Below are positions 27,201-41,100 of a stretch of DNA of 64,000 bases, one piece after another. The position numbers were made by a program, and so were the translations under genes. Positions within the stretch are counted from its first letter, which is position 1, and the number at the start of each line of letters is the position of its first letter. Under the pieces are notes generated by a model. That model did not search any database. It saw only the letters and a list, made by a program, of their open reading frames with translations, and was not told where the DNA came from. This DNA comes from Vitellaria paradoxa (taxonomy: Eukaryota > Streptophyta > Magnoliopsida > Ericales > Sapotaceae): assembly GCA_019916065.1 (NCBI GenBank), contig CM034238.1, positions 24,171,246 through 24,235,245 of the forward strand, given 5' to 3'.

Positions 27201-30200
27201 CACATGGAGACAAAGTAGGCTTAGGCTACACCGGAGAGAAAAATACAATTGTTTCATCATCATCAGCACCTTCAGTAGTAGCAAAGGTTGTTTCAAACCT
27301 ACAGCCAATCCCAAGACCTTCCCAAAGCCTGCTGTACCACCAAAGAAGGTTTTTGAAAATAATAAACAATATCAGCATCCTCCTCACATAGTGAAAGGTA
27401 CGCAGTTTGCTAGACCCCAATTCCTTGTACCTGTTTATCACCATTGTGGAATCAAAGGTCATATACGCCCAAACTGTCACAAACTCTATGGTTTTCCTTT
27501 AAACTATATTCAAAATTTTTCAAAAAATCATGGGCCTAGAGTTCCTGTGATAAATAGATTTCAAGTGTTTTCAAAATTGTCAGAAGATTTTTACAAAAAC
27601 TCACGCCCTTTTCAAAAACAAAACAGTCCAACATTTCAAAAAGGTAAAAATTTCAAATTTGTTGAGAAAAAGAATTTCCATAAAAGTAAAAAACGTGAGA
27701 AAAAACCTGTCAAGACAACTGATCTTAAAACTAGAGCTATTTGGATTAGAAAGTCAGAGTTAAATTGTTTTGTTTCACAAACTGTCCTGAAAGCTTTGAA
27801 CTCAAACATGTGGTATCTTGACAGTGGATGTTCTAATCACATGAGTGGAAATAAATCTCTATTTTCAAATTTAGAAACCTTTCAGGGTGGAATAGTGACT
27901 TTTGGTGATGGTAGCACATCTCAGGTAAAAGGCAAAGGTGAGATTAAGTCCATAATTTTTAAATGTTTGAAAAATGTTTTATATGTGGATGGACTTAAAG
28001 CTAACCTTATAAGTATTAGTCAGTTGTGTGATGCTGACCATGTTGTCCAGTTTTCTAAAAATGAATGTAGTTATTTCAACAAAAAGGGACAACAAGTCTT
28101 ACATCGCATACGCACATTTGATAATTGCTATGGGGTAGCAAATTCAGAAGGTTTTCTTTGCAATTCAGCCACCTTAGATGAAACTGAGTTATGGCATCAA
28201 AGATTAGGACACATGAATTACAAAGATTTACACAAATTGTCCAAATCCGAACTCATAAAAGGCTTACCTAATCTTAAAAAGCAGAAAAATAGTGTGTGTG
28301 GTCCTTGTCAATTGGGAAAGCAATCTAGGAAGGCTCACAAAAAGATAAAATCAATCAACACTACTGAACCTCTTGAACTTGTCCACATGGATCTAATGGG
28401 ACCCACACGCACTAAAAGTCTTGGAGGTAGGCAATATATTTTTGTGGCTGTAGATGATTTTACTCGGTTTACATGGGTGAATTTTTTGTGTGAAAAATCA
28501 GATACTTTTGATGCGTTTAAGTCCTTGTGTTTCAGGTTACAACAAGAAAAGCAACGTGTGATAGGTTGCATCACTAGAATCAGGACTGACCATGGAAGAG
28601 AATTTGAAAATCAAATGTATGCTGACTTTTGTGATGAAAATGGGATTAAGCACGAGTTTTCAGCTCCAAAGACACCTCAGCAAAATGGAGTAGTGGAGAG
28701 AAAAAATAGAGTTCTGCAAGAAATGGCGCGGTCTATGCTACATGGGAAACAACTACCTGTAAAATTTTGGGCAGAGGCGGCACACACAGCATGTTACATA
28801 GCAAACAGGGTGTATCTTCGTCCTAATTCATCTAAAACACCCTATGAGCTATGGAATGGTAAGAAGCCCAATGTTAAGTATTTCAGAGTTTTTGGGAGCA
28901 AATGTTTCATCCTCAAGGATAGGGTAAATCTTGGAAAGTTTGACTCCCGAAGCGATGAAGGAATCTTCTTGGGCTACTCTTCTACTAGTCGTGCTTTTCG
29001 GGGTGAAGAAGATAATGAACATATAAAGGAGATTGAAAAAGCTCAAGATCATATGGAAGAAGAAAACACTGGATTGAGAAAAGAAGATAAAGTTGAACAT
29101 GCCAAAACCACAAAGCAGTTGGAACCATCATCCAGAGTAAAGTTGAATCATCCAGTCAGTCAAGTCATTGGTGAGGTAACTGATAAGATGAAAACACGCA
29201 TGTAATTAAAGAATGAGGTAACTTATGTATGCTATGTTTCTTGTGTTGAACCCAAAAATATTAAAGAAGCCTTGCTTGATGAAAATTGGGTAAATGCCAT
29301 GCATGAAGAATTAGATCAATTTGTTCGTAATGATGTGTGGACCTTAGTACCTAGACATACTAACACTAATGTAATTGGGACTAAATGGATATTTAAAAAC
29401 AAAAGTGATGAGTTTGGAAATATCATTAGAAACAAAGCCAGACTTGTTGCACAAGGCTACACACAAGTAGAGGGAATTGACTTTGATGAGACTTTTGCGC
29501 CAGTTGCTAGACTTGAATCCATTAGGTTACTTTTGGCTGTTGCATGTTTGTTGAAATTCAGATTATTTCAAGTGGATGTCAAGAGTGCGTTTTTGAATGG
29601 TGTTCTTCATGAAGAAGCATATGTAGAACAACCCAGAGGGTTTGAGGATCCTAAATTTCCAAATCATGTTTTTAAATTGAAAAAGGCTCTTTATGGTTTG
29701 AAACAAGCTCCACGTGCATGGTATGAAAGACTCACTACATTTTTAATTGAATCTGGATTTACTCGTGGTGGTGTAGACAAGACATTATTCCTTCACATGG
29801 ATTCTAAACACATCTTAATTGCACAAATTTATGTGGATGACATTGTGTTTGGTTCTACTTGTGAATCTTATGCTGTTGAATTTGGTAAGTTAATGTCTAC
29901 ACAGTTTGAGATGAGCATGATGGGTGAGTTTACTTACTTTCTTGGACTCCAAATTAAACAAGAAGATAATGGGATTTTCATTTCACAATCCAAGTATGCT
30001 AGAGACTTAGTGAAGAGATTTGGCCTCTCAAGTGCAAAACATGCTAGAACTCCCATGAGCACAAGTACAAAATTGCATAAAGATCCAAGTGGAAAAAGTG
30101 TTGATCAGACCATGTATAGAAGTATGATAGGGAGTTTGTTATATCTTACATCTAGTAGACCTGACATTGCATTTAGTGTGGGTGTGTGCGCTAGATATCA

Positions 30201-33200
30201 AGTTGATCCTAAGGAATCACACTTACATGCAGTCAAAAGGATAATAAAATATGTCAGTGGTACACTAGAGTTTGGGATATGGTTTACATGTGACACCAAT
30301 TCTGATCTTGCGGGATACTCTGATGCCGATTGGGCAGGAAGTGTAGATGATCGCAAGAGCACTTCTGGCGGATGTTTCTATGTTGGAAATAATTTAGTCT
30401 CTTGGCACAGTAAGAAACAAAACTCCATTTTATTATCTACTGCAGAGGCTGAATACATTGCTGCTGGTAGTTGCTATACCCAACTTCTATGGATGAAGCA
30501 AATGCTTGCTGATTATGGAATAGAGCAAGGCCTTATTACTTTATTTTGTGATAACATGAGTGCTATTAGTATATCTAAGAACCCTGTCTTGCATTCTCGC
30601 ACCAAACATATAGACATTAGGCATCACTTCATTAGAGAGCTGGTAGAGGAAAACATCATCATATTGGAGCATGTGCAAACTGAAAATCAACTTGCTGATT
30701 TTTTTACAAAACCCTTGGATGCCCTTCGCTTCGAGTCTCTAAGAAAATCTATAAGCATTTGTGCACACCATTGAAATCTAAAAGATAAGCTAGAAATTTA
30801 TTAATTAAGTTGAAAATATTTTATGACTTCTATACTGTTACATGTGCCTTAAATCTTCCAAATTTATATATTTCAATGAGTTCATAATTTTTTCATTCCT
30901 TGTAATTTGATACGAAGTGTCTTGGTGAGTTTTGTCATAATTTTGAAGTGCTTCCTATGACACTTGATTGTACATACATATATCTCTTTCTCTTCTTTTC
31001 TACGAATCAAGGGTTATTGTTTGATGTGTTTAAAAAATGTTGAGGAGCTTGATTTGTGCATATCAAAGCTATGCATAAATGAAAAAAAAAAAAAACTTGG
31101 AAAGGGCTACCCGTGGGACCAGTGAGAAGCCCCTTAATGACTCGTTGATTGTTAAGGAATAGCTACCTGCCCATAAGCGTGTGAAAGCCGCCAAGTGTTT
31201 AAAAAAAAAAGGGGGGGAAGAGTGGCTCTCAATTCATTTGGTACATCAAATTTAACTTTTTGAGTCTATGATTTGTTTGAGGGGGAGCCTATATGTATAT
31301 TATAGTCAAAAACTCACACGTGCACAAGCATTTGTTCAATTTTATGACTTATTTCACCTCCCGACACAGAATTGACAATTTTCTTGGAAAATCAACATGT
31401 GAATCTTTGAATTTATGAAGGGTGAGAGATTGATGTACATGTATTGGTATAGTGGAATTAAAAGTTTTTTTAACATTTTTAATGAAATTTTCTACTGTCT
31501 TCTTTTTGGTTTTGATTGTCTGTGTCCACATCTACTGTTACGAGATTTTCCCGAGAGCCTCGCAGGCAGGACGCAGGATGCACGCTCCTTCGTCGCCCAC
31601 GGCGCAGCCTACCCGCTGGATGCTCGCGGGAGCGCTGTGGGGTATATATGGGACCTGGACAGTGCACGGGTCATTTTCCAGCACGTGTTTCTCCTTCGCA
31701 CCAGCGACCATCCAGCTTCCTCTCCAGCGTCTGTGTCTACATGTGTACCCTCTAGGTATTCTTCACGTTTTTCTCATTCAGTTTCTGTCATTTTTTCTTA
31801 AACATGTCTAAAAGAACTCGAACTGGGTCCTCCTCCACATCTGGCAATCGATTTTTGAATCAAAATGAATTCCGCACGTTGTTTTCCAAACGCCCAGTTC
31901 TCATTGAACGTCAACTAGACTTAAATGATTTTCCCATGATTCAACCTTTGTTTGTTCAGTTAGGTTGGGAGTCTGTTACTTCTCTATCTGCATGTGTTCC
32001 TGTGAAGTTGGTACAAGAATTTTACGCAAATTTTTGTGAGACTGATTTTGAAAATGCCATTTTTAAGACTTCAGTTAATCGTGTGTCCATCACTGTCACT
32101 CCTGATTTTATTGCCTCCATTTTGGGCATTGCCCGACCTACTCTTGAGGAACGTTCTTCCCTTTTTTATCCTACTCAAGATGGTGTGTCTCCCACCAAAG
32201 AAGAACTGACCAATGTCTTTAGTATTATGACTGGCTCACCATCCTGGCGTGGTGAAACATATGTTCATGGGCATCTCAAAACCGATCATCGCATGCTTAA
32301 TCTCTTTGTGTCTGCATCCATAGATCCTACCTCACATTATTCTGATGTCACACTTAGAAGAGGTCGTGTCATGTATGCCATACTGATGGGTCTTCGTTTT
32401 GATCTTGCCTTATTCATGTTTCGTCTCATGTTTACTGCTCAACAATTGAAACGTACAAAGGATTCTCTTCTATTTGGTGTTCTTGTCACCAAAATTATAC
32501 AGTCCCATCACATTGAGTTACCTTCTTCTGGCCTCACTCCACAGCCTACACCCATTACCCGCCTTACTGCTAGGAAATCCGTTAGTCAGGCTGTGGATGA
32601 CACACTCGATGCACCAAACGAAGCTGAATCTAGTCGTAGCACACGTCCATTTACTATGAACTCCATGTCTTTGTCTTTGCTACGACTTGAGGGGGAGGTT
32701 GAAAATATTCGTGCTGATCAGACTGCAATTAATGGACGGTTGGATACTATCGATGCAAACATCTAAGCCTTAACAGATTTGTGCACCACTCAATTTCAAT
32801 CCTTACATCGCCAGATTGATAATTGGGGAGCATTTCAGGATGAACTACCACAGGACGATGATGATGATGACACTGGATTTGGTGGTGGTTCTTTTGGCGG
32901 AACTGATGGTGCTGGCGGCAGTGGCAGTGGTGGTTTTGATGATGGCAGTGGGTTCTTTTGATCTGTTCTGATTTTCTTTTCTCTTTCCATTGTTCCCCCT
33001 ATTTTTGTGCGCTTGTCATTTTCATATCAAAAAGGAGGAGTCATTTTCAGTTATGTATGTAATATGTGAACGTGTTTCGGCTATGGCATGATATTTTATG
33101 TATAATGTGCTCTGGTAATGATATCATTGATCATTTCTATATTATTATTCCACATGGTGCCTTGATGTGTGTGTTCAGTACGTGCAGAATTTGAGCAGAA

Positions 33201-36200
33201 TTTAAAATTTAACTTAAGTGTTGATATGGAATTGCCAAGGGGGAGATTGTAAAGTCTTGTGGCAAATCCAATCAAAATATTAGTTAAATTAGGGATGCTA
33301 TTAAAGTTTCCTAAAGTGATGCAAATTGAAGATTTGAAGAATTCTGAACAATTAAGGAGATAAAGTAAATCAAGTTGACCAAGATTTTGAAGATTCTAAT
33401 TGGTGTGAAGGATTACAAAACCTAATAGAATTCGGACGCAGATTTCTGGGACGTGAATGAAATTCCAGTGTACCTCGCAGGCACGGCGCGGGGAGCTCGC
33501 GGGTGCGCCCCAAGCACGCAGGAAGCCCGCAGGGAGCGCGCGGGTACGCCAAGGTGTCTCAGAAATTCCAGTGAGGTCCGCAGGCAAGAGGATGGGAGAC
33601 CGAGGGTGCGCCAGTGTTATTTCCTAAAGCGCAAAAATTCCAGTGCAGGTCGCAGGCTGGAGGATGGGAGCGCGAGGGATCGAGCTATGAATATTTTGTT
33701 CGGATTCAATTTCCTATTTTGCCAAACTAGGGCAACTTTGTAATCCTATATATATGTGAAACCAACTCTGTAACTGTAAGAGGTAGGAGAACATATTATA
33801 GGGACCTAGAGAAAGAGTCTTTGAGGATTGAGAGCTTTCATGTTCTTTCTCTAAATTCGTCTTGTATTTTCTTTTTACTTTCTGTGTGAGGCAGAAAGTC
33901 TGCTTGTAGGGTTTATCGAGTGATTCGAGCAAGAGTGACGAAAGGATTCGTGCGAGTGATTCGTAGAAAGTTTGAGTAGAGTCTTGTAACCCGTTGATAG
34001 TGGGATTGTAAATAGAGGTTTTTCTTCCTGTGATAGGGTTTCCTCGTTATTTTCTTGTGTGATTACTTTCACTGTGTGTGTGATTGTGTGGGTTTGGAAT
34101 TTTCATCGATAAATATAATGTAAAATATTAACTTATTTGAGCTTGCCTAGAGTTCGATTTGACTGGGATATAAATAAACAACACCTTAAATTAACTAACT
34201 TTTTAAACTCATCAATGAATCTAATTCAAACACCCTTTTACTTGCATCAATTCATTTACACCTCGACAATCAAGCACACAAAAATTTAAAAAATAAGCAG
34301 AAGTTATTAGCTAAAGCATTTTATCAAATCAACAATTTCTATAATTCCTATTTTTGCCAAGTTGAGCACCAAGTTGATTAGAAAAACAATATAAAAGAAA
34401 TAAACAGATAAGTCTTCTCTTTATTTATTTTTATTTTTTATTTTTTTTCCTTCTTGAGCAAAGGAAGTGAAAAGTGAGAAGGAAACTTACGCCTGGTGTT
34501 TTGGGCACCACACACAAGTGCCTAAGACCAACCTCCCGAAACAAGATTGCAGCTTTGGCTAGAGACATTGTCTCCACAACAGTATAAGGGGATGTATTGG
34601 TAATCGGGTGGAGATCAACATACAACTCCATCTCCTCCTCCTTAATGTCCACGTCCTCCAGCTTAAGTCCCTTTCCTGATCCTGGCTTTGCAAAGTCACA
34701 TGCCTGAAAACTACTTAAAATCTCCGGACCATTCAACACCATCTCCTTCGTAAACTTCTTTCCTTTAAGCAAAACAAGCAAGTGGGACCTCAAAACGAGC
34801 CCACACAACTCCGGTGCATCTGAGAAAGGCGGCTCATCAATCACAGGGAACCCATTGTGCTTCGTGATCTTTAGTACGTGCATTATAATTCCCACTTTCT
34901 CAACACCGGAGAACGTTATCAACGGCCCAGAGACAACATCACTTGCGGCCAAGTGCCTCAGGTGTGGTTCAGCATGGGCTTCCATGTAAGGCAATCCCTT
35001 CATTTCCACTATTTGGTCATACACGCCTTTGTTGAAAATGTCAGCCACTGTTTTTGACATAAGGAGAACTAGCATCACCAGCGGAAGCATTAATAAATCG
35101 TTTGTTAGTTCCAGAAGGATGACACCAATAGACACTGTCATTCTCATGGTCCCACCGAGAAAGGAAGCAGCCCCAAGAAGTGCATAGAGACCTGGATCAA
35201 GATTAGAGATAGAGCCTAGAAGGGTCCCGACAAGGCGCCCGTAGGAGGCTCCGGCAAGTATGACAGGGATGAAAAGCCCAGATGGAATGGCAATGCCATA
35301 CGTCACGATGCCAAGGCCGAATGTTGCAATGAAGCAAATTAAAAGAGTAGAGAGTTGAAACTCCCCGGCGTTGTTAGAGCTAAGTAAGTTTCGGATGACA
35401 TCATCGTTGGTGTTGAGAAAGAGAGAGGCAACGTCGTTGTAGCAGCCTGGTGGACACCGGAAGTTCTTGTAGTCCCCTGATCGACCAATAGTGGGACATT
35501 TATCTACCATCCCAGTGGGGCAGGGGGTGCACTTTGCAAACCATGGAAGGCCGAAAGAGCAACATGATGTCAGGAAGGAGACGGCGGCAACAAGCAGGAT
35601 TTTGAATCCAGGGCCTTTCCTGCAATTCATTATCGACAATCAGCAGGAACCAACACTACTAGAGAGTTTGCGTATACAACATCATGAAAGCTAACAAAAT
35701 TGCCAAAAGTTGGATGAAGTATGGGAGCCAATTACGTGAAGGAGAGCAATATAAATCAATATATAGCCATATATATATATATATAAGTTCAATATGTAAA
35801 AACAAGTTAATGTCAAAAAAAAAAAAAAGAATTTTGAATTCCTATCAGTGCAAGGGAGATTTTGAGGACATACTCATTGATGATACTATAAGTGCGAAGA
35901 ACCTTGTCAACTAGATAATTGTAAAGGCTTCCGAAAACACCTCCAATAATTCCAACTAATATAATTGCTAATAGATCTGGGGTGCTATAACTTGGCACCG
36001 ATGAATTGACATCAAACATTATTAGACCTCCTTTCCCAAACAGTCCACAGTTTCCACTCTTACAAAATTCTATGAGAGATCTCAACACCACCGCTACAAC
36101 AGCTGTTGTGAAAAATGTCCTCCAAAGAAGAGCACTCCGCCACCTAAAAGACATTAAGAAGCACAAGGTAAGCTTAAAATTACTGGAGAGGGGGAAAAAA

Positions 36201-38108
36201 AATAAAGCAAACTAGATCTTACTAAATAATGAAACAACCTTTACACTTCCATATGTTTGGGTATTGCAATCAAAATTTGTAGTTAAATGCTACCAGACTT
36301 TTACCAATCTCATGAACGACCAGGTTATCTCATTATATATGCTGATGTCTGAACCATTTCTTTTAACTTAACGGAATAATCAACGTACCCATTTCATACC
36401 ACTTCCTTTTTTTGATTGATTTTTCTTTCTAAAAAAATTTTTCTTTTTATTTTCTCTTCTATGTCAGGCATGAACAAAATATGGACAAATATAACTTGAA
36501 AAATTGGAGATAGAAACTGCAAAAGAAGCTAGATACAAAAACTACAAAGTAAACATGTCCTATATAATCCGTTGTTACCATCAAAAATGATCTTAAGTGT
36601 GCGTTTGGTGACACTAACAAACTTTATAAAATAAAATAAATCTCCAACAACTTCTATAAATCACACAAATTCTCACTTTTACTAATTTCAAAAAATTTCA
36701 ATATTTCGTTAAAAAAAATAAATAAATAATTCGGAAGAAGGTTAATCGAATGCGTAAATTTTTTTGACAATTATATTCTTCGGATCAAAAACTTTCAAAC
36801 GAGTACCATTGTCGTTATTTTATTCGAATTTTTTTGAATCCGTGGGAACGGATTTGGAAAATCGTTCCCACGGTTTTGATGTTGTACATATACAAAACAA
36901 AACATTGAGTGTGAATTTTTTGAATCCGTGGGAACGGTTTTGAGACAACCATTCCCAGAGTTTGCTACTATTCAGATACAAAAAAAGACACCAAAATTAA
37001 CTAAAAGTCACATTTTATTTTCATTTATCTTATTTTTTACTACTCCAAATACACCCTAAATCTAACTATTTTTGTATCCAACATGAACAGTCCGAGTCCA
37101 ATGATACCAGTTGTGCGTGTGTGTGTGTGAGCGTGTGTGTCTGTGTGTGAGCGTGTGTGGTGTGTGTGTGTCTGTGTGAAGAGAGAGACCATGAAGCTGC
37201 TTCTTCAAGAGCAAAAAGAACTCCACCAACTGGGGCCCGGAAGGCAGTTGCTACGCCAGCAGCAGCTCCACAAGTGATCAAATCCCTTCGATCCCTATCA
37301 TTTTTAAAGAATCTGAGCCATTTCCAAGTCAAATGGTATTTGCGGGACCCTCCCTGTCCGAGTAAGTTGGCAATACAAGCGCCAGTGTGTACCATGGGCC
37401 CTTCCTTGCCCACAACAAATCCAGCAGCAACTCCCAATATGGAACCAAAAATCTACAATAAACAAATTATTTTAAATAAATTCAGTACGTTAAGAATAAG
37501 TTCATTACAAAAGCCAACTTATAGTCTGAGGAAGACTTAACAAAACAAAATTTTATAGTTTTCACCTTATTAAATCAGCACTTATTCCGATTACTATAGT
37601 GGCAAAAGCTAACAATTTATTGGCCAGCAATGGTGCTCGAAATGCTACATCCAAAAGGAAAGAAAGAGGCAGAAAATTTTTGCAAATCACAAGACAGAAG
37701 TACAATAATGAGTTGCATTAGTCTGAGTGCTCTATAGGTGATTGATGATAATAGTCAGTGACGAGGGTAGTAGTGGAAAAATTACAAATAAGGATAGATG
37801 TTGTAAATATGGGATTGAAGCTTCTAATTATAATTTGTCTAAAGAGGCAAGGGATTGAAACCAAACCAACTGGAATACATTTTACTTACCCCCAATATAT
37901 ATATATATATATATATGTACATATTGGAACTTGCTAAGGGGCTGTAATGGTCCATTTCAGGGCCTTGGAAGATGAGTTGTAAGCCGTCTTATTGTTTGAT
38001 AAGAAGAAAAAGAACTAAGAACTGGAATGCCCAGAAGCCTGGGACTGTTAAGGACAAAGGTAAGATTCCAAATCTAAGTTTCAGTTTCTAGCTTAAAACG
38101 TGTGTGCG

Positions 38109-38149
<41 letters not shown>

Positions 38150-41100
38150 AGAGAGAGAGAGAGAGAGAAGCAACACAAGATACAAAAAGCAAGGACTAAA
38201 ATGTTGCGCAGGTAGAGCAGTGATCTTGACCTAAAATTCAGAGAAAATGGGCTAAATAAGAGGGAAAGGAGAGAAAACCAACGCAAATAAGTAAAAACCC
38301 AAAAAAAAGCCCTACGATAGCATAACATGAGCTCAAGAGGACAAGAGAATCGGTCTCGTGACTTACTAAATCTAGAGGTCCAATGGAAAAATAAAATAAA
38401 ATTAACTTGACAAAGATATCAGGCATCTAAATCATCTAACTAAAATACGATATTAATGCTAAAAAATAAAAAAAAAAAGAGAAGATTAATTACTCAAGTA
38501 ACAAATGGCCATCTTCTGTTTCCTTCCGCAAGAAAATGGTTAAGCGACTTAAGTCTCTATAATTAATCCTTATGATACTCCACTTGAAATACAGGATTTC
38601 AGATTAAAATAAGTATAAAGATGAAAGCATTCAAACAGTAGAACATAAGTTACTGTTGCGGCCAAATGCTCTCTAAAACTCATCTGACCAGATTACTCTA
38701 GGAATGACCATCAAATTGAGTTTCAAGTATATGGAGGAAGGTGAAAAGTAAACATATAAAGAGAGCTAAATAAGAGAACCTTCAAAAATTCACATAACCT
38801 TTCACATCTCATTTCCTCTTTACCCAGAAATTAACTTGACCTTAATTACCATGGGCTAAGATTTCACATGTCATGCCCTCTTTACCAGCAATACAAGAGA
38901 AGTCCAGGAACATTGCAACGACCTAACTAACAAGAAGCATGCTTGTAGAAAGGTGGAAACTAGAAATTCCGCTAAGCACAAAATGAAAATTGTCACACTT
39001 TTAGAGGGGGAAAAGTATATTCTAGGAAGCTTCATACTTTGGTGCCTTTCTCACTGACCACACACCAAAAGTAACAACTAAATACCTGAGCTATCAGAGA
39101 TTAGTAATTTAGTGTTACGGAGGCAATAGCGAGTATGGACAACCTCTGCCACAACCACCCGAAAAAAAAATAAAAAGAAAACAAATTTCTCCTTCAGCAA
39201 CACTTATTTAGTTATGCTAAGGTTTTCTAAGTGATTTAACTTGAAAATCTGAAATTAATACCCACAAATGCAAACAATATATTCAACTCTAGTTAAATAA
39301 GCGTGAGGAAAGATGAGGCATAAACACCTAATTTTAACTTATCACCAACTAAAAACTTTCTAAAAATTATCACCTACTAAAAAATTCTTAAGTTATCAAA
39401 TTGGCCAAATCAAATACTTGTTCAAATAACCACAAACCTGCCACACACATGCAAGAAAGGGACTTTTAAGAGTTTACTATTTGGAACACAAGGAACTTGG
39501 AGTTTATGTCAGCGAAGTTTTACCCTAATAGAGACTTGCTTGGCTTCACAAAGAGAGAGAAGGAGAAAGAAAAGAAATAGAGATAGGAGAAGAGAATTAG
39601 GGAGGAAAGAAAAAATTTTTTTTTTTTGGGGGGGTGTTGGAGTTAATTTTCTCAAATCATCTTTAAAACTGAAAAAATCATTAAAAACTTTAGCCTTTTT
39701 ATAGGCTAATTTATTTTTTCTCAAATCATCTTCAAAACTGAAAAAATCATTAAAACCTTTAAATTGCAATCAAATCTAATCCTTACTTAAGATCACCTTT
39801 AATTAAAATCCCTAAAAATCAAACCCAATTCATTCTTAATGTAAAACTAAATAAAATTCCTAAAACTCTAAAAACCACCCAAACAGTAAACACCAAAAAT
39901 AAATCCAACTCTCACATAATCTTCCCAAAGACTTGCTCCCATTCCACATCAAAGGTCAATCACCAACAAAGATTTCAATAATGGTAAATAGCGGCCTCTG
40001 GGCAAAAGTTGCTAGAAGCATTGAAGAACTTCCTAGATTCATCTTTGAAAAGCTGGCAGCAATGATGCTTCCATACTTGTCCATTATGTCTGTCATAGTT
40101 TATACAGAAATAATTCACAAGACAATTAAGTCACAGTTTATATAGAAATAATTCACAAGAGACTGAGTCTGCATGCTGATGGAACTATATGTGTAGGAGA
40201 AACAGAAGCATTGTGAGGTTCTGACCAACCTTTACAAAGAGGGTACTTGGAGCCAAAATAGAATGAGCATCCACACCATTAAGATAGGCTTTCACCTCGG
40301 GTATGCCAGAGCCAGCTGCGGCAGGGGCAATGTAAGCACAAAGGGCTCCAGCAGCAACTGCCAGAACCATGTTAAAACCCGCATGTGCTGCAAATGCCTG
40401 AGAATACCTGCACCAGAATTAGAGTCTCCGTAGTCACTCCAAAGGGGTAGAAGCCAATATTTTGGGATCTCTTATGGCCTATAATTATTTTAGAGATTAC
40501 AAAAACAAAATGAAAGCCAATGTTTTCGGGATAAGCATGAGAGTCAACCCCCAGCAGCATGAATTTAATACATGTAATCACCAAATTCCAAGCCACTGCA
40601 ACTAATAGTTTTGATTAAAGAACTTGCCTACAGCTTTTAAATAATCTTCTAATTTTTCTTTTTTCAGAAATTTTCTGTGTTAGAAAGAGTTATGAAATTC
40701 TTACTCGAAAGATCAAAGACAATGCTTCAAATACACCTAGATGTCACCACTATAAGATCCATTTGTCTAATTCTAATTGAGTGTAAGAATTTCATTGAAT
40801 TTGTCAATAGATAACAGTGTGCAGTAGGCAACACTGACACTAACCACAATGCTACTAGGATTGGGAGAATATGGGATAATAGATCAAAGTTTACTTACCA
40901 AGAAAAGCATTGCATTTTAATTTTGTTAGAATATTCTATATTAAATATGAGTAATTGTTTATATATATTGTCTATATTAGAATGTTCTATATCTTATTTT
41001 TTAGTAAGTAGTTAGGTTAATTTTGGTATGTAAATCATTAACATACATATCTATTATTGTAAGCTTATATAAAGGTATTTTTTTAACCTTTATGAAATAT

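Larger units (their letters stand above)
24785..34105 (+). mobile_element. Ty1/copia LTR retrotransposon, Sirevirus-like, in CLC-c intron 6
   Basis: 9321 bp, flanked by the 5-bp duplication TCGAT at 24780-24784 and 34106-34110. It carries two LTRs of 859 and 858 bp starting TG and ending CA, a methionine-tRNA primer site, gag and pol in copia order (protease, integrase, reverse transcriptase, RNase H), an extra ORF after pol and a polypurine tract. The long gag with an acidic, coiled-coil tail and the post-pol ORF point to the Sirevirus (Maximus/SIRE) branch. It lies antisense to CLC-c. A nonsense codon early in gag, a frame change at the gag/pol border and a stop before the reverse transcriptase make this copy non-autonomous as read. 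The target-site duplication shows it inserted as a unit. Confidence 0.95.
24687..34268. mobile_element. Small TIR element split by the Sirevirus-like insertion (tentative)
   Basis: To the left of the retrotransposon, GACTCGAAATGTAAACGAAT starts at about 24687. To its right, the reverse complement of 34250-34268 reads GTCGAGGTGTAAATGAATT. These look like the two TIRs of a ~260-bp element related in style to the one at 16346-16800, cut open at 24784/34106. Confidence 0.45.

Noticed and set aside
31804..32766. Retroviral-type envelope glycoprotein
   Set aside because: Position fits an env-like gene, but no signal peptide, glycosylation-rich ectodomain or fusion segment was seen; better described as a plant transposon-protein ORF.
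37066..37189. Extension of CLC-c exon 4 into His-Thr repeats
   Set aside because: The frame passes the splice donor at 37189 into a GT microsatellite; joining to the next exon in phase gives the expected SWWRSALLW reading.
37157..37540. 127-codon plus-strand frame
   Set aside because: Antisense of CLC-c exon 4.
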